Assembly (NCBI GenBank): GCA_027596075.1 | Contig: JADGJC010000136.1 | Coordinates: 40,168 to 104,167, forward strand | Origin: Rhizophlyctis rosea | Taxonomy: Eukaryota; Chytridiomycota; Chytridiomycetes; Rhizophlyctidales; Rhizophlyctidaceae | Direction: 5' to 3' | DNA: 64,000 nt | Shown: in pieces, positions 1-11,031 of the stretch | Layout of the letters: the number at the start of each line of letters is the position of its first letter | How positions within the stretch are numbered: the stretch's first letter is position 1 | The notes under the pieces: model-generated | Databases searched by the model: none | What the model saw: only the letters and a program-made list of their open reading frames with translations | What the model was told of the DNA's origin: nothing | Position numbers and translations under genes: made by a program

Positions 1-3000
1 TTCATTTCCCCACCCACAACACCTCTCAACAACACCCTCAAACCACTTAGCCCCCACCGCCCCACTTTCCTCCCCATCCCCTTCCACATCCCCACTCCCC
101 CACTCAACCTCCACAAACCAAGGCGGATCCCTCCTCCATTCAACCCCACCCCACTCCCTAACCGCCCGCTCAACACCTTCCCTCTCCCTCCCCAAAAGCC
201 CCCACAAACACCCAACATCATCAGAAACAGCAACTCCCTCCCCCGTTCCGTCTTCTACAAACATCCGTAATCGACACTGTAACACTCCCCCACCCGCACC
301 ATCTTCGTCGTCAGGAGGAGCAATACACCCATTCCCACACCCCCTCCCACCACCCCTCATCTTCACTCCACACCGCCCACAAACACTCCAAATACTCAAA
401 CACTGCACATGTGTAATAGTCACACGACACCTCCAAATCCCCTTCCGTCCACCATAAAAATCCACCAACCGACACCACTTTCCCTGCTCCTCCTCCCCTC
501 CATCCCCATCCCCGACATCCAATTCTGGACGAGCGGTAACTTCAACTGAAGTCTCAGAAACCCCGCAAAGATAATACCCCCCACCCTTCGAACACTTCAC
601 CCCACACCGTCGAATGGTGACATGACTCCCAACAACAATCCCAACAGGTACCACCATCGTTCGGTAATCTAAGTAAACATCAACACCTTGACTCTTCCCC
701 CCCCGTCCCATGAGACGTAGTACGATGACTTTCCCTCCCCCGACACCAACACCAAACTTCTCAGCCACCATCCGCGTGTCGTAGGGAATGAAGGATGATT
801 TTTCCGTAGCGTCACGTAGGGATTTAGATGTTACGCGACCGGTGAATGTTACGACGCGTGTCGCTAGTCTCGCGGCGGAAAACGTTAGTGTCGGGAATTT
901 GGTGTATAGCTCGGGTATTGTAAGTGGTGGGGGTTTACTGTTGGTTTTGATGTGGGTTGTTATGGAGGTATGGTCTGTGGGTGAGAGGAGGAGAGTGACG
1001 GGATTTTGACGTCGTGATGGTGAACTGTCGTCCACTGTACCCTCCGCTCCCGCCTCTCCTTCTTTCCGCAAAAGGACAGAACAAACACTCATTTCACTCC
1101 TCACAACAACCCCGACATCCCCTTCTTTCTCCTTCACCAGATTCCCCACACCCTCCCCGCTCAAAACATACACCTCCCCAACACGCAGTCCCGGCAACCA
1201 CTTCACCGAATCCTCCTTGCTGCTAAACCGCAGGTACGCTTTCCGCGGTTGGGCGGGACGCGCGCGGTAAGTTTTCGGCTCGTCCGCGGAGGGTGCGAAA
1301 CGTACAGGCCATATCGTCGCGTAAATGTACGATGACAGCGTCGGTGACGTGGAGGATTTCGAAGCTTTAGCCGTGACGGGTGTGATGTGATCTATGTGGA
1401 ATAGGATGGCGTGCTCTTCTTTCGGTTCTTCCACGACCTTTTTCAGATCTTTCTTGAGCCCGTCCTCAGGACCATCAAACACACCCTCCACACACTCCGC
1501 CCTTAACACCCTCAAACAAATAACACTGACTCCCCCTCCCTTACCCCCGCCGCCACCGGTACAGCCATACCACTCAACTAAAACTTCCCATTCTCGTAAA
1601 ACCCAGACACTCCCCAACCCGACATCGACACCAGGGAAGACACACAGACACTTTCCAGAAGAATCGACAATTACCATCCTCCCGCTCGAGTCGCCACTAA
1701 AACAACAAACAACAGCATCCCGATCTCCGTACCCCATTTCCGATTTCGTAAAGGTGCGGAACCGGTAGCCTCCGCCTTCCCTGCCTCCACCCCATCCGCT
1801 CGTGAGAGTGTTATCACATTCTTCCAAAAACGTTGCAATCCCACTAAAATTCGTAACTTCCCTAACAGAAAGAGACCTGACCTCCCCACCCCACCGCCAC
1901 TTCGCCAGACTACATCCGTCATCATGCGTCAGGAGCGTGGTGCCAATCTCCGGAACGTACGGCGTAAACCCGAAAATGGAAAGTAATCGCTGTACTGTGG
2001 CTGTAGACCACTCAAGCCTCCCTCCATCCCACACCCCACCAACACGACTCCCTAACCGTCTTCGTAAAACTTCCCGTGAATGCGCAACAATAATAAGATC
2101 CGGCACGTTCATACCCCTCCACTTCTCAACAACTTCCTTCCTCCTCTCCACCACATACATCTCCCCACCCTCCCCCTCAGCCCCTGCAAATCGCGCAACC
2201 TCAACCGTACTAAACTGACAAGCAACAAACACCCCCCTCCTCCTCCCTCCTCCACCTTCTCCACCACCCAGACGAGGAATGATGAGATGCACGTTATGGA
2301 GATGGATGGTTGTTCCAACTCGTAGTGGTCGACCGTACGTCGGTAGAGGGTGGTACGTCAAGTACAGGTGGTGGAGGGAATCTAGTTCGAAGATGCCTGC
2401 GGTGGGGTTTAGGAAAGATGTTATGACGCCGGTGTAGGAGAAGAGGTGGGTTGGTGGTGGTGGGGTTGTGGGTTGGAGGGTTTGGTAGAGGGGCGGTGGT
2501 GAGGGTGGTGTCGTGGTTTTAGATTGAGTTTTACGAATAATCGTGGTGGGGACGGGAGGATCGACTCCGGGATCTAAGCCGTCTAAAGGTATGAGTTCTG
2601 ATCGACCGAATAGGAAACGGAGGACTTTGTCTGAGGATGTGGTGTGCGTTACACTATTCCCAGAACCATCCCCTGCCCCGGAACTTCCAAAACTGCTACC
2701 ATTTTCTCCGCCTTCCGCTCGCGAGGTATCAACTCTCTTCAATCTCGCCAGCTGTAAATCCACGAACAGGTACTTCTTCCCAACTTTCAGCGCCTCATAC
2801 CACGGCAAGATGCTGCTCGTTGAATGCGAACTATCGTTATAGAGTACAAACGCCGTCAAGATTGGTGATCGGAATGTTGTCGCCAGTGCGTGTTCTACAT
2901 CATCGTCCCCTTCTGGGTCTAAATCGTTACGCTGGTGATGAGACCAATCGCCCTCGACACAAGCAATCTCGACCATGAAGAAGTCGGTTTTCCGTTCCTT

Positions 3001-3741
3001 GTGATGGGAAAGGGCGGATTTTGCGCGGACGCGGCCATGTATTGTTATTGTGCGGAAGGTGGAGATTTGTTGGAGGAGCGGGCGGGATGTGTGTGCGAAT
3101 TGGGGGGAGTCAGGGTTTGTGGTAGGGCGGGAGAGGGCGAGCGTTATTGGGTTGTATTTGGCGTAAAGGGAGGATAGTGTTGGGGCTGGTGTTGTTGATG
3201 GGAAGGCGGTGGGGAGTGTTGGGTCAAAGTCTGTGGATGAGAAGTCGTAGAAAGGTGTGGTGTTGAGGAAGTGTGAAGGTGATATTGAAGCGGGCGGGGA
3301 AATGACTTCGAGGTATGGAAATAGCTGGTTGGTGGTGTTGGCTGTGCGGGAGGGTTTTGCGTTTCCCAGTGTCGCCCATTGGGGCTGCACCAAGCTCCAC
3401 GCCAGGATACATACGTCCGAGTCCAGCCAGGTAAGATTGAAGTCTGTGAATTCGCAGGGTAGTTTGCCGGTAGGGTCGACAAAGTATGTGCTGGGTGGCT
3501 GTCGGGCTGAGCTGCCGTTGGGCAGCGTACCATCTTGACAGTCAGAGGTTAGTCGACCGACCAGGAGTAAGGAAACAGGAAGACCGGTACGTTCTGTTGA
3601 GGTTGTTAGTTGTTGTGAGGTGCTTGTCAGTAAGGAGCCTGCCGCGCCGGCTAGGGTGTGAGTGATGTCTGCGACGCGCACGATGCGGTAGTAGTGGGTT
3701 GTCATGGTAGTATATTGTTCGGAGTATTGTGATATGTACAT
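1..3741 (-). CDS. CTC1: CST complex subunit CTC1-like protein (3' end beyond window)
   Basis: One uninterrupted frame of 1247 codons runs from an ATG at 3741 (alternative in-frame ATG at 3705) to base 1 with no stop, so only the C-terminus is missing; human CTC1 is about 1217 residues. CTC1 is the largest subunit of the telomere-capping, DNA polymerase alpha-recruiting CST complex, built of tandem OB folds. Seen here: an N-terminal beta-rich OB-like stretch containing DPTGKLPCEF and WLDSDVCILAW, a later segment LRVGTTIHLHNVHLI typical of OB-fold strands, and near residues 1118-1136 two cysteine pairs (CGRC, then CGNGC) that look like the zinc ribbon of a CTC1/RPA70-type OB fold. The gene has no introns, unlike most neighbours, and is G-rich on the coding strand. 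Identity rests on remembered family features; another multi-OB protein is the alternative. Confidence 0.68.
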   Translation of the reverse strand, partial: MYISQYSEQYTTMTTHYYRIVRVADITHTLAGAAGSLLTSTSQQLTTSTERTGLPVSLLLVGRLTSDCQDGTLPNGSSARQPPSTYFVDPTGKLPCEFTDFNLTWLDSDVCILAWSLVQPQWATLGNAKPSRTANTTNQLFPYLEVISPPASISPSHFLNTTPFYDFSSTDFDPTLPTAFPSTTPAPTLSSLYAKYNPITLALSRPTTNPDSPQFAHTSRPLLQQISTFRTITIHGRVRAKSALSHHKERKTDFFMVEIACVEGDWSHHQRNDLDPEGDDDVEHALATTFRSPILTAFVLYNDSSHSTSSILPWYEALKVGKKYLFVDLQLARLKRVDTSRAEGGENGSSFGSSGAGDGSGNSVTHTTSSDKVLRFLFGRSELIPLDGLDPGVDPPVPTTIIRKTQSKTTTPPSPPPLYQTLQPTTPPPPTHLFSYTGVITSFLNPTAGIFELDSLHHLYLTYHPLPTYGRPLRVGTTIHLHNVHLIIPRLGGGEGGGGRRRGVFVACQFSTVEVARFAGAEGEGGEMYVVERRKEVVEKWRGMNVPDLIIVAHSREVLRRRLGSRVGGVWDGGRLEWSTATVQRLLSIFGFTPYVPEIGTTLLTHDDGCSLAKWRWGGEVRSLSVREVTNFSGIATFLEECDNTLTSGWGGGREGGGYRFRTFTKSEMGYGDRDAVVCCFSGDSSGRMVIVDSSGKCLCVFPGVDVGLGSVWVLREWEVLVEWYGCTGGGGGKGGGVSVICLRVLRAECVEGVFDGPEDGLKKDLKKVVEEPKEEHAILFHIDHITPVTAKASKSSTSPTLSSYIYATIWPVRFAPSADEPKTYRARPAQPRKAYLRFSSKEDSVKWLPGLRVGEVYVLSGEGVGNLVKEKEGDVGVVVRSEMSVCSVLLRKEGEAGAEGTVDDSSPSRRQNPVTLLLSPTDHTSITTHIKTNSKPPPLTIPELYTKFPTLTFSAARLATRVVTFTGRVTSKSLRDATEKSSFIPYDTRMVAEKFGVGVGGGKVIVLRLMGRGGKSQGVDVYLDYRTMVVPVGIVVGSHVTIRRCGVKCSKGGGYYLCGVSETSVEVTARPELDVGDGDGGEEEQGKWCRLVDFYGGRKGIWRCRVTITHVQCLSIWSVCGRCGVKMRGGGRGCGNGCIAPPDDEDGAGGGVLQCRLRMFVEDGTGEGVAVSDDVGCLWGLLGREREGVERAVREWGGVEWRRDPPWFVEVEWGSGDVEGDGEESGAVGAKWFEGVVERCCGWGNE

Positions 3742-4079
3742 TGTGAGGGGTGCGACTTGAAGAGGGAGGTCTCGTAGTATCAGTATTCCAGGTATATTTG
3801 TGGGGTGTATGTACGAGACGAAGAGTATACCGAGGTAATGAGAATGGAAGTCAGGCTGGCAAGATCAAGAATCAAGAGAGAGATGACATTGCCATTCATG
3901 GCTGCGGCTGTTTGACAGGTCAGTCCGACTGGTTCGGACTAGTAGTTCAAGTTCTTCATCTATACTCTCTATCTTCTCCAGCTCTCTTCTCGGAAGGTGA
4001 ACAGGTAAGGCTATTAAGACCCTATCCTCACCTGCCTTTGATACACAGAGAGTTCTAATGATCCATCCCTCCAATAACT

Positions 4080-4325
4080 ATGGGAATACGCGTACAGCTA
4101 TCACAAGCCCAATCCCTCCTCACCTCCGCCTGGACCTCCGCTTCGCAGGACGAACGGGCAAGGTTGCTGGCTGTGCTGACTGGGACTGATGCTGGTGGTC
4201 AGGATTTAAAAATGGAGAGCGTGAAGAGAGAAATCAAGAGGGAGGGGGAGGATGCTGGTGGGGGCGCAAAGAGAAGACGCTTTAGGAAGGAGGATGCGGT
4301 TGTTGTCGATTTGACTTTTGATTGA
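4080..4325 (+). CDS. Small basic protein with C-terminal SUMO-interacting-like motif
   Basis: An 81-codon frame begins at ATG 4080. It may instead be the last exon of a longer transcript: a candidate intron (GTAAGG near 4008 to TACAG at 4097) joins upstream codons in the same frame. The product has a helical N-terminal half, an acidic/basic middle with KREIKREGE, a cluster KRRRFRK suitable as a nuclear localisation signal, and ends in VVVDLTFD, the hydrophobic-acidic pattern of SUMO-interacting motifs. It lies head-to-head with the CTC1-like gene, about 340 bases from its start, so a shared promoter is possible. No family is recognised. Codon quality is plausible but evidence is thin. Confidence 0.35.
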   Translation: MGIRVQLSQAQSLLTSAWTSASQDERARLLAVLTGTDAGGQDLKMESVKREIKREGEDAGGGAKRRRFRKEDAVVVDLTFD

Positions 4326-5645
4326 TGAGCAACGCCGGCTGACGATTGGATGGACAATCGGGATATATGTAACGAGGGTGGATAACGTCAAAACCGGTGG
4401 GGTAGAACGCCTGATGGTGTGCTATTGCAGATTCCGAAAAGAGATGAACGCATCTTAGTTTGTACATGTTTGATAGTGTTGGCCCATAAAGACCGGCAAA
4501 CACGGAAACTTCCTGGAAGGTCTGTTCGGAGTGTCGGAGCCTTGCAATGACATTTCATATTGGGAATGAATGATGGTGAGACGTCTTACTTGCTTTGAAG
4601 GGTTGCTGAGCGGAGTTGAGCTCCCCACGGTCAGATATTTGATTGTTGGAACTTGACATCATTCCTTGCGGCAGCGCTTCCTCCGCCGATACGAACTGCA
4701 CACACTGATGTCTACTATGAGGTGATCACATCGGGTCCAATATATATCAGCATTCGATCACATGCAATCGTTCTGGAGGTTCAATACCGGTAGTCTGGAC
4801 CTTAAAAAAGGATGGAGTCAATCTCCGTGTTGAATGCTGACTTCTGGAATCAAATCAGCTTGCACTCAGAATCATGAGACTTTCGCCTAAGGGTTTGTAC
4901 TCACAACGGACAGGCCTGACTGCGTGGGGAATATGCTTTGTAGGACACTCTCGATTACTGAATATCATGCAAGGAGTCTTTTCGCTGGAGCAACGTCAGG
5001 GAAGCGTACTAGCAATATGTAGCTGCTTCGATTGTCGGCGGTGTAGGAACTTCAATGCTTTTGGTAGCGTTGACGAAGTCCATTTCTGTTGACTTAATCT
5101 GTTAACTCAAGAACGTCAGACGGCATGTCAATCAAATTTCATCTTGCAGCCTGTCAATCGCGCGGAAAGAGAAAGCCGTTGCTGCCTTGTATTCCTAAAG
5201 CAGGCTGAGGGTGTGAGTCCCTCATTATAGACATAGGACGTCAAGTCTAAAGCCTTCAAGGCGGGTGCAGGTTCAGATACATGGCTGACGTCAACGCTCA
5301 ACAAATCCCACCGAATACATGACATTGGAAGGATGATATTAAACGACGTTGCTATATATCATACGCTTGAGGCTGATCAAAGTAATCATGCTCTTTGCGG
5401 GCATTTCGCCATTCGATGCTGGTACTTCTGACTAACACTGAATTTCAGGGACAGTATGCCTTCTGTAAAACTCATGACCTTTTTTACTGTGCGGTTCTGC
5501 GATGTTGCCATCAATACGTGCTCATCTTTGAAAATCACGTCAGCAGCTGATATGTCAATACCTACCGAATCAAAGCAGCGTCAGGGTGAAATGGGATCGT
5601 GGCAAATCAAATGGAGTTCCTCGTAGTTCTGTTGCCCGGCAAGCG
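4326..5645. other. Intergenic stretch without convincing genes
   Basis: Only short, unconnected frames occur here on both strands. None shows splice signals joining it to a longer product, a recognisable motif or consistent coding bias. It contains the 3' flank of the small plus-strand frame and the 3' flank of the helicase-like gene. Confidence 0.6.
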
Positions 5646-8600
5646 CTAACGAATTGGGCTGCCCATCTTCTCACTCGTGCCTCTAGGCCCAGCAAAGCTT
5701 CTGCCGAATTTAAGGGATTCTTCGGCGGCATCGAGGTGTTCCGGGTAGAACGAGAAGCCACCAGTCATCACATCGCCAAAGAAGGATGCCCAAGGTTCCG
5801 CCAGCCGCAGCCTCCCATCATGCGACTTTTCCACGACGTAGTACCTTTGCCCGCTGCCTCTCCCATCGGGCCGTATTTGGTCCTCGATTATCTCCGCCAG
5901 CCGATCTATGTCACTTTCCTGCGTCACCCAACGAAGAAGTTGGGCAAAGATCATTCTGTCTATGGTGCCGACACCCGCCACATCAAATACCATTGCCGCC
6001 AATAAACCGACATGGTTCCGGTCCCACCTGGATTGGGGAAGCACGGTCACAACCCACGGTCCAGTCATCCAGTGCCAAATAGCCGTTGCTATGTCCGGTG
6101 GTGTTGACCTCCCCAGTATCCCCCACAACCCTGCCAGTTGATCCGAGCTTTTCAGAACGGACATTCTAGTTACCTCCCGACCCTCCACCTCCTCAACAGC
6201 ACTCTTCAAGCGAGCATCAATATCCATGGGCGCTGGTACAGCCGGGAAGGACGACGGCGGTAGGAACGATGCACTCCCACCAATTTCGAGTTGACTTGCA
6301 CGAAAGAGATTTCGAGGGATACGTGGTCCGGGCTCCCACTCATTAATGCTTTCTTGAATCTCGACCTGGTGATGTCGTTTGCCGTATTTGATTGTGCTGC
6401 TTTGGAACCGTTCACACATTTGATTCCACAAAGCAATTCCATCCCATGTTACTCCCTCCATCATTGCCGGGCCCTCCTCAGATCTTTCCCGGCTATATGC
6501 CAACCACGCAGCCCATTCTTCATTGGTGAGAATGGAAATCGCACCCTCCTTCAGCCTCTGGTTGATTTGGCCGAGAGAGAGGCCCGGAAACTTCTGCATG
6601 GTCTGCAGTACCAACTTCTGATCCTGAATATATGCCCGAAACTCGCTCATTACTACCCTAGAGATCCACAGCCGCCGTACGCGACGCGCGGCGTCTAATG
6701 GAATGTAAACGCCGGTGACTCTTCCGATTGTTTGCAAGCCTGCACCCGTGTTCCTTATTTTTTCGTGGTCGAAAAGAAGGTCGGTGAGCGTTACCATTCT
6801 GTCGAACGAACAGCAGGTCTTCTCCCGGCCCGCAATGGTATCTGTCTCAAGGAAAACAACTCGCGGTTGCGCCTCGCAAAGGTCAAACAGTGCCAGCGCA
6901 ATCTCAAACAATAACCCAGGATGCCGCCTTTGGTAGATTGCCGCCTTATCTACGCTCAACCCGTTAACTGTTCCCCGGTCCAAAATTTCCCGCATCCTGT
7001 ACGTATCTACATCTACACCGTAAACCGTCCTTCCCCCATTACCGTCGTCACCAGCGCCGCTACCGTCAGGAGAATTGGAGGATGCGGGCTTATTTTTGTG
7101 ATCGAGATCCACTTCCCGCAAAAGTTTGAAATTTCCAACTGGGTGCCAGTGATGCCCTGACGAAGTGCTTCTCTGTTCAGCCCGACTTACTAGTTTTCCC
7201 CGCAGCCGATCCTGGTGTGTCGCGAAACTCGAGCCGTGCAAAAACGCTCCCCCAAAGTATAACGCGCTCCAGCGACCATTATTGACGATGGCGACCACGG
7301 GTTTCTCAATGTTCTGTACTATAGCGCGTGCTCCAATGTGCTGTTTACGGATCCTGCTCGTCGTACCGGAGGTTGTCAAAAGGAGAGACTGCGGCAAGGT
7401 TGTTCCGTCCCATTCCTCCATAATCTCCTGAACGACGCCACCTTGCGCTTCCCACCAGGTCTCCTCCGTCAGCTCGTCGTTCGCCGGAGGTTGACTGGAC
7501 CCAATATACCGCTCCGAGACTTGAGAGATGCAGTACTCCGGGGTGTCAAAGCCGATATAGTTAGGCGCAACTTCCATGGACTGGACGTAACGGTTCCTGC
7601 CGAGATTCGTGAACACCGAAGCCAACAATGTTGCACTAATCTCTACAATATGAGGGATTTCCCGCAACACTCCGCCCTTGAATTCCCTTTCTAGCTCCGC
7701 GTTGGTCAACACCTCTTCAACTTCATCGTCGTCCAATCGGCCATCATTGCCATCGTCATCACCAACCCTAACTAAGCTTGCGTCGTTACTTCCGGCCCTA
7801 ATTGCTCGCGACCCTTCTCCTGCGTCATGCGTCATCATCTCCTTCAAGCATGGGATCATTTGAGCCGCTGCTCCGCCGTCGTTTGGCCGAACGAAGAATG
7901 GGCTCGCTCTGCCGCGGTCCGGTTCCTGAAGGGTAGATCGCATTTTCGACTCTTGTCTCGTTCCGGTCGCTGGAAGAGACGGATTCATCGCACATTCGTC
8001 CACTAACACTACCGTGTGATTCATTCTGCCGGTCATAGCTCCAATCTTGGCAAGATATTCTACTCCCGTACGATTGGTTGGAACGACGAAGCAGCCCCCC
8101 GGAGTGCTGGCAAGACGTTGACTTTGAGCCTCCTCCCACTCGAGCCGTCGAGGATCGTCCTTGCGCCTCTTCCGAAGACCCTTGCTAAGCCCACCTCCGT
8201 CACCCCATTTGATATCGGCATCAGTGGACAGACGCAACTGCATCATCTCCGTGACGGTGTCGAAGTCCCACCCGTTGTCGACAAATTGATCCCGATTATC
8301 CTCCAAAAATCGGACGATCCGCTTATTGATGACCTGCATCCCTTTCACCTGAAGACCCACCAGACCCGTCGCCCGAGCTCCTACACTACGAATCATGAAA
8401 GCAACAGTCCAACCTCTGATGAAGGCATAGATCCACGCCGTAGAAACAGACCAGTCGGTTTTGATCGACTGAGTGGGTTTGCCGAGTTGACCGATGAGAG
8501 TCTCATCTGAATACATCCACTTCATCTTGGCGAAAGGGAAACATATTTCTGGCCAGTCGGGTTGGTGGTCGATGTTCGTGTTTTCAGTTTGGAGGCGGTA

Positions 8601-9709
8601 GTGGAGGTAGTGGAGCAAGGTGGAGTAATTCCGGAAAGATGGAAAGTGTTGGAGGGATCCGAGCTCAACGAGAAAGGCGTCCGCAGTGATGTGGCAGGAA
8701 GTATGGTCGGAGGTAAACACATTGCCGTTCCACTTGATTAACGTCCCGCCGCTAACGATGTGTCTTGGCACGTCCGGAGTGGGAACGATTGGAGTATTGG
8801 GGGGTAGCACCGGTTTTCGTTTTGGCTCGCAAACGAAGGACAATCAACGCGTGAACGGAGGTCCGTTCGTTCTGATGCCACTTCGAGGTTGCTTCTTGCC
8901 CATACAGGATGATTCCACACGAAAAACGGTCTGCAGAAGCATTGGTGTTGACGCTACAATAAACTCCGGGCGTAGTTTCTGTGAGAGTTTGCCAAGCGGC
9001 GGCCTGGATACGTATAACAACAAACGTTAAATCATTAGCATGTCCGACAGGCTTTTGTAAAAGAAAACATCGTTCAGATATTCCTCACCTGCTCTTGACT
9101 TTGATTGACGTCAATGTCGAAAGCATCACTCAAACAGCTGATCGCGTCCACCAAGGTGTTATATACGTAGCCCATAACCTCTTTCGGATCTTCCACCATC
9201 TGCTCCCGAAGATTGTCACCATCCGTATAGTACTTCCTTGCCACAGTCTCAGGCACTACCCAAATGTTGAAGACGAAGAGGGTATTGGGCCCAACCAAAT
9301 CGTCACGATGAGGGGCGATGCGCTTCAATGTATTTCCAACATAAGATAAAGCTTCCGGCTTCGTCAACGCCCAAAGGACCATATGTTGCCCCGCAGAACC
9401 TGGTGCCCCGTCTGTCCAAGATGGGCCGCCATCTGGAATCTCGTCGTGCAGCTTTTCGAAGCAGAAGGATGGGGACTTCTGGTCTCGGCGGTGGGTGTTC
9501 CATTGTTTTCGGGCTTCTTTGGATACGAATGACGTGATATTACCCGTGAATCCGGCACAGCGGGTTGCATAGAAGAAGGTGTTGTCGTCGAAGTCGGTCC
9601 CGAGAGCGCATGGGGACTCGACATCTGCCGATGTATGTTTTGGAATGATGTTCGCTAATCCAACCAAGAGAGGGCGGTTGATCACTCCGCTGGCATCAAC
9701 GTTGGCCAT
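5646..9709 (-). CDS. Large SF2 helicase-like protein, giant-virus or mobile-element style
   Basis: Exon 1 (9709-9089, 207 codons, starting MANVDASGV) ends at a GTGAGG donor. An 85-base intron with branch-like CTAAT ends in CAG, and exon 2 starts at 9003. The main body is a 1065-codon frame (8843-5646). Exon 2 enters one base out of phase with it, so a very short intron, an indel or an assembly error lies between about 8846 and 8755. In the main frame GKPTQSIKT (residues 121-129) sits where a Walker A would be, keeping K-T but not the glycines. VVLVDECA (278-285) is a Walker B, and EISATLL (401-407) resembles motif III. FLETDTIAGR and LQTIGRVTG (near 670-730) resemble motifs V and VI and the Z1-type helicase layout. 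Function is inferred only as nucleic-acid-dependent ATPase. The N- and C-terminal regions are unrecognised. A viral or mobile-element origin is conjecture. Confidence 0.55.
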
Positions 9710-10550
9710 TGTACCTAGTTTTAACAAGTTTGACAGGTAAGATGTTTTGTACATCAAATAATGATAGACAGGAAAGGCGCACACACCTAGCAATGTGATC
9801 TCTTGACAATGTACAGATTAGCACAATCACTTCACTCCGGGATGTGCCCCGAATGAGGAATGGAGCAAAAGGCAGTAAGTAGCAAGACTCAAGTCTCCAG
9901 TGACATTTTCCCGATTTCATGGGAATGTGAACCACGGTTTTTATTTGACAGCTGTTTCACTCCAATCCGCCCCCACCCTTTGCGCGCGCATGGCGTTCCT
10001 GCTTTTCGAAGGATCGAAACACGGACCCCATGTCACCCAGACCACGATATGGGGGAGAAGGGAATTCGCATTGACCATACTCCATCGTGGGAGCCCAAGG
10101 GTATATGGTCCGCGAATGTATGCCGCAAGCTACTCCAGCTCCTCTCCGGCACTCCACCCAGCAATAATTGCAGGACAATATGTAATCATAGTGCCGTATT
10201 TCGACTTCGATAGCATAACTGAGATTACAGCTCAACTGAGGAGGTATTCAAGAGCACTTGCTGAGATTTGTTGGAATCTATGTTTGGTTGACCTTTGCCT
10301 GGAGGCCTTGCTGACACATTCTGGTACCGCCTTACGTAATCACCTTGGGCAAGCTATCACGTGACATATTTAGCCCTTTATCCTGCGTAGGTGGCAGCCA
10401 AGCCAACCCGGTCGACCCTTGAAGAACCACAAGCAGGTCGATCACAACTCCTGTCCTTCGTTCCCTCACCAACAATTTCCATCCACCACCAACATCAGCA
10501 AACCGAAGCTCGCGAAGCAAAGTGCGCATCAGGCGCAGATAACTATCAAC
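9710..10550. other. Intergenic region between divergent genes
   Basis: This separates the start of the minus-strand helicase-like gene from a small plus-strand gene. Frames here are short and lack motifs. It presumably holds both promoters; no clear TATA element was identified. Confidence 0.5.
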
Positions 10551-10854
10551 ATGCCATCCATCCACCCTCTATCCATATCCTACCCTCTCGCTTCCACAGA
10601 CGCTTCACATGAAGATTCTTTGCGGGTCGCCAATGAGGCGGCGGTAAGTCGATGCGAATTTGCTAACCCAGCCTCTGTGGGGAAGTTACCTGAAGTACAC
10701 CCTCTTGGGGACGATCGCTACGGGTCGTCTCTTGGTGCCGTGCCTTTTTGTGCCGGTCAACCACGGTCGGGAAAATGGCCCTCGGGCTGACCGTATCTGT
10801 ACAGGTAAAGGGGGTGCCTACGGATGGGCGGAAGCGGGCTGTGTGACCCTATGA
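10551..10854 (+). CDS. Short hypothetical protein with possible membrane segment
   Basis: ATG 10551 opens 31 codons that end at a perfect-looking donor GTAAGT (10644). Only 28 bases later there is TGCTAACCCAG (branch plus acceptor). Splicing gives a 91-residue product whose second exon (10672-10854) encodes a hydrophobic stretch starting LWGSYLKYTLLG and running into LLVPCLFVPV. Without splicing the frame continues to a different, hydrophilic end and stops near 10790. A 28-base intron is far shorter than others in this window, so the model is doubtful. No family is recognised. It lies tail-to-tail with the ZIP4-like gene. Confidence 0.3.
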
Positions 10855-11031
10855 TTTTCTTGAGTTGTCAATGTAATATGTATAATATACTCCTGTGGGC
10901 CTTTTCGCTTTACTTCAAAACTTTTTCACTGTTCTACAACATGATATCTACATACTGACAACACTCACACTACTATATACAAAACTAACTTGACAAACTG
11001 TATAATCCCAAACTGCATAGCCCCACCCACT

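Noticed and set aside
3144..3533. 129-codon minus-strand frame
   Set aside because: Lies inside the 1247-codon CTC1-like frame in another phase; low-complexity shadow.
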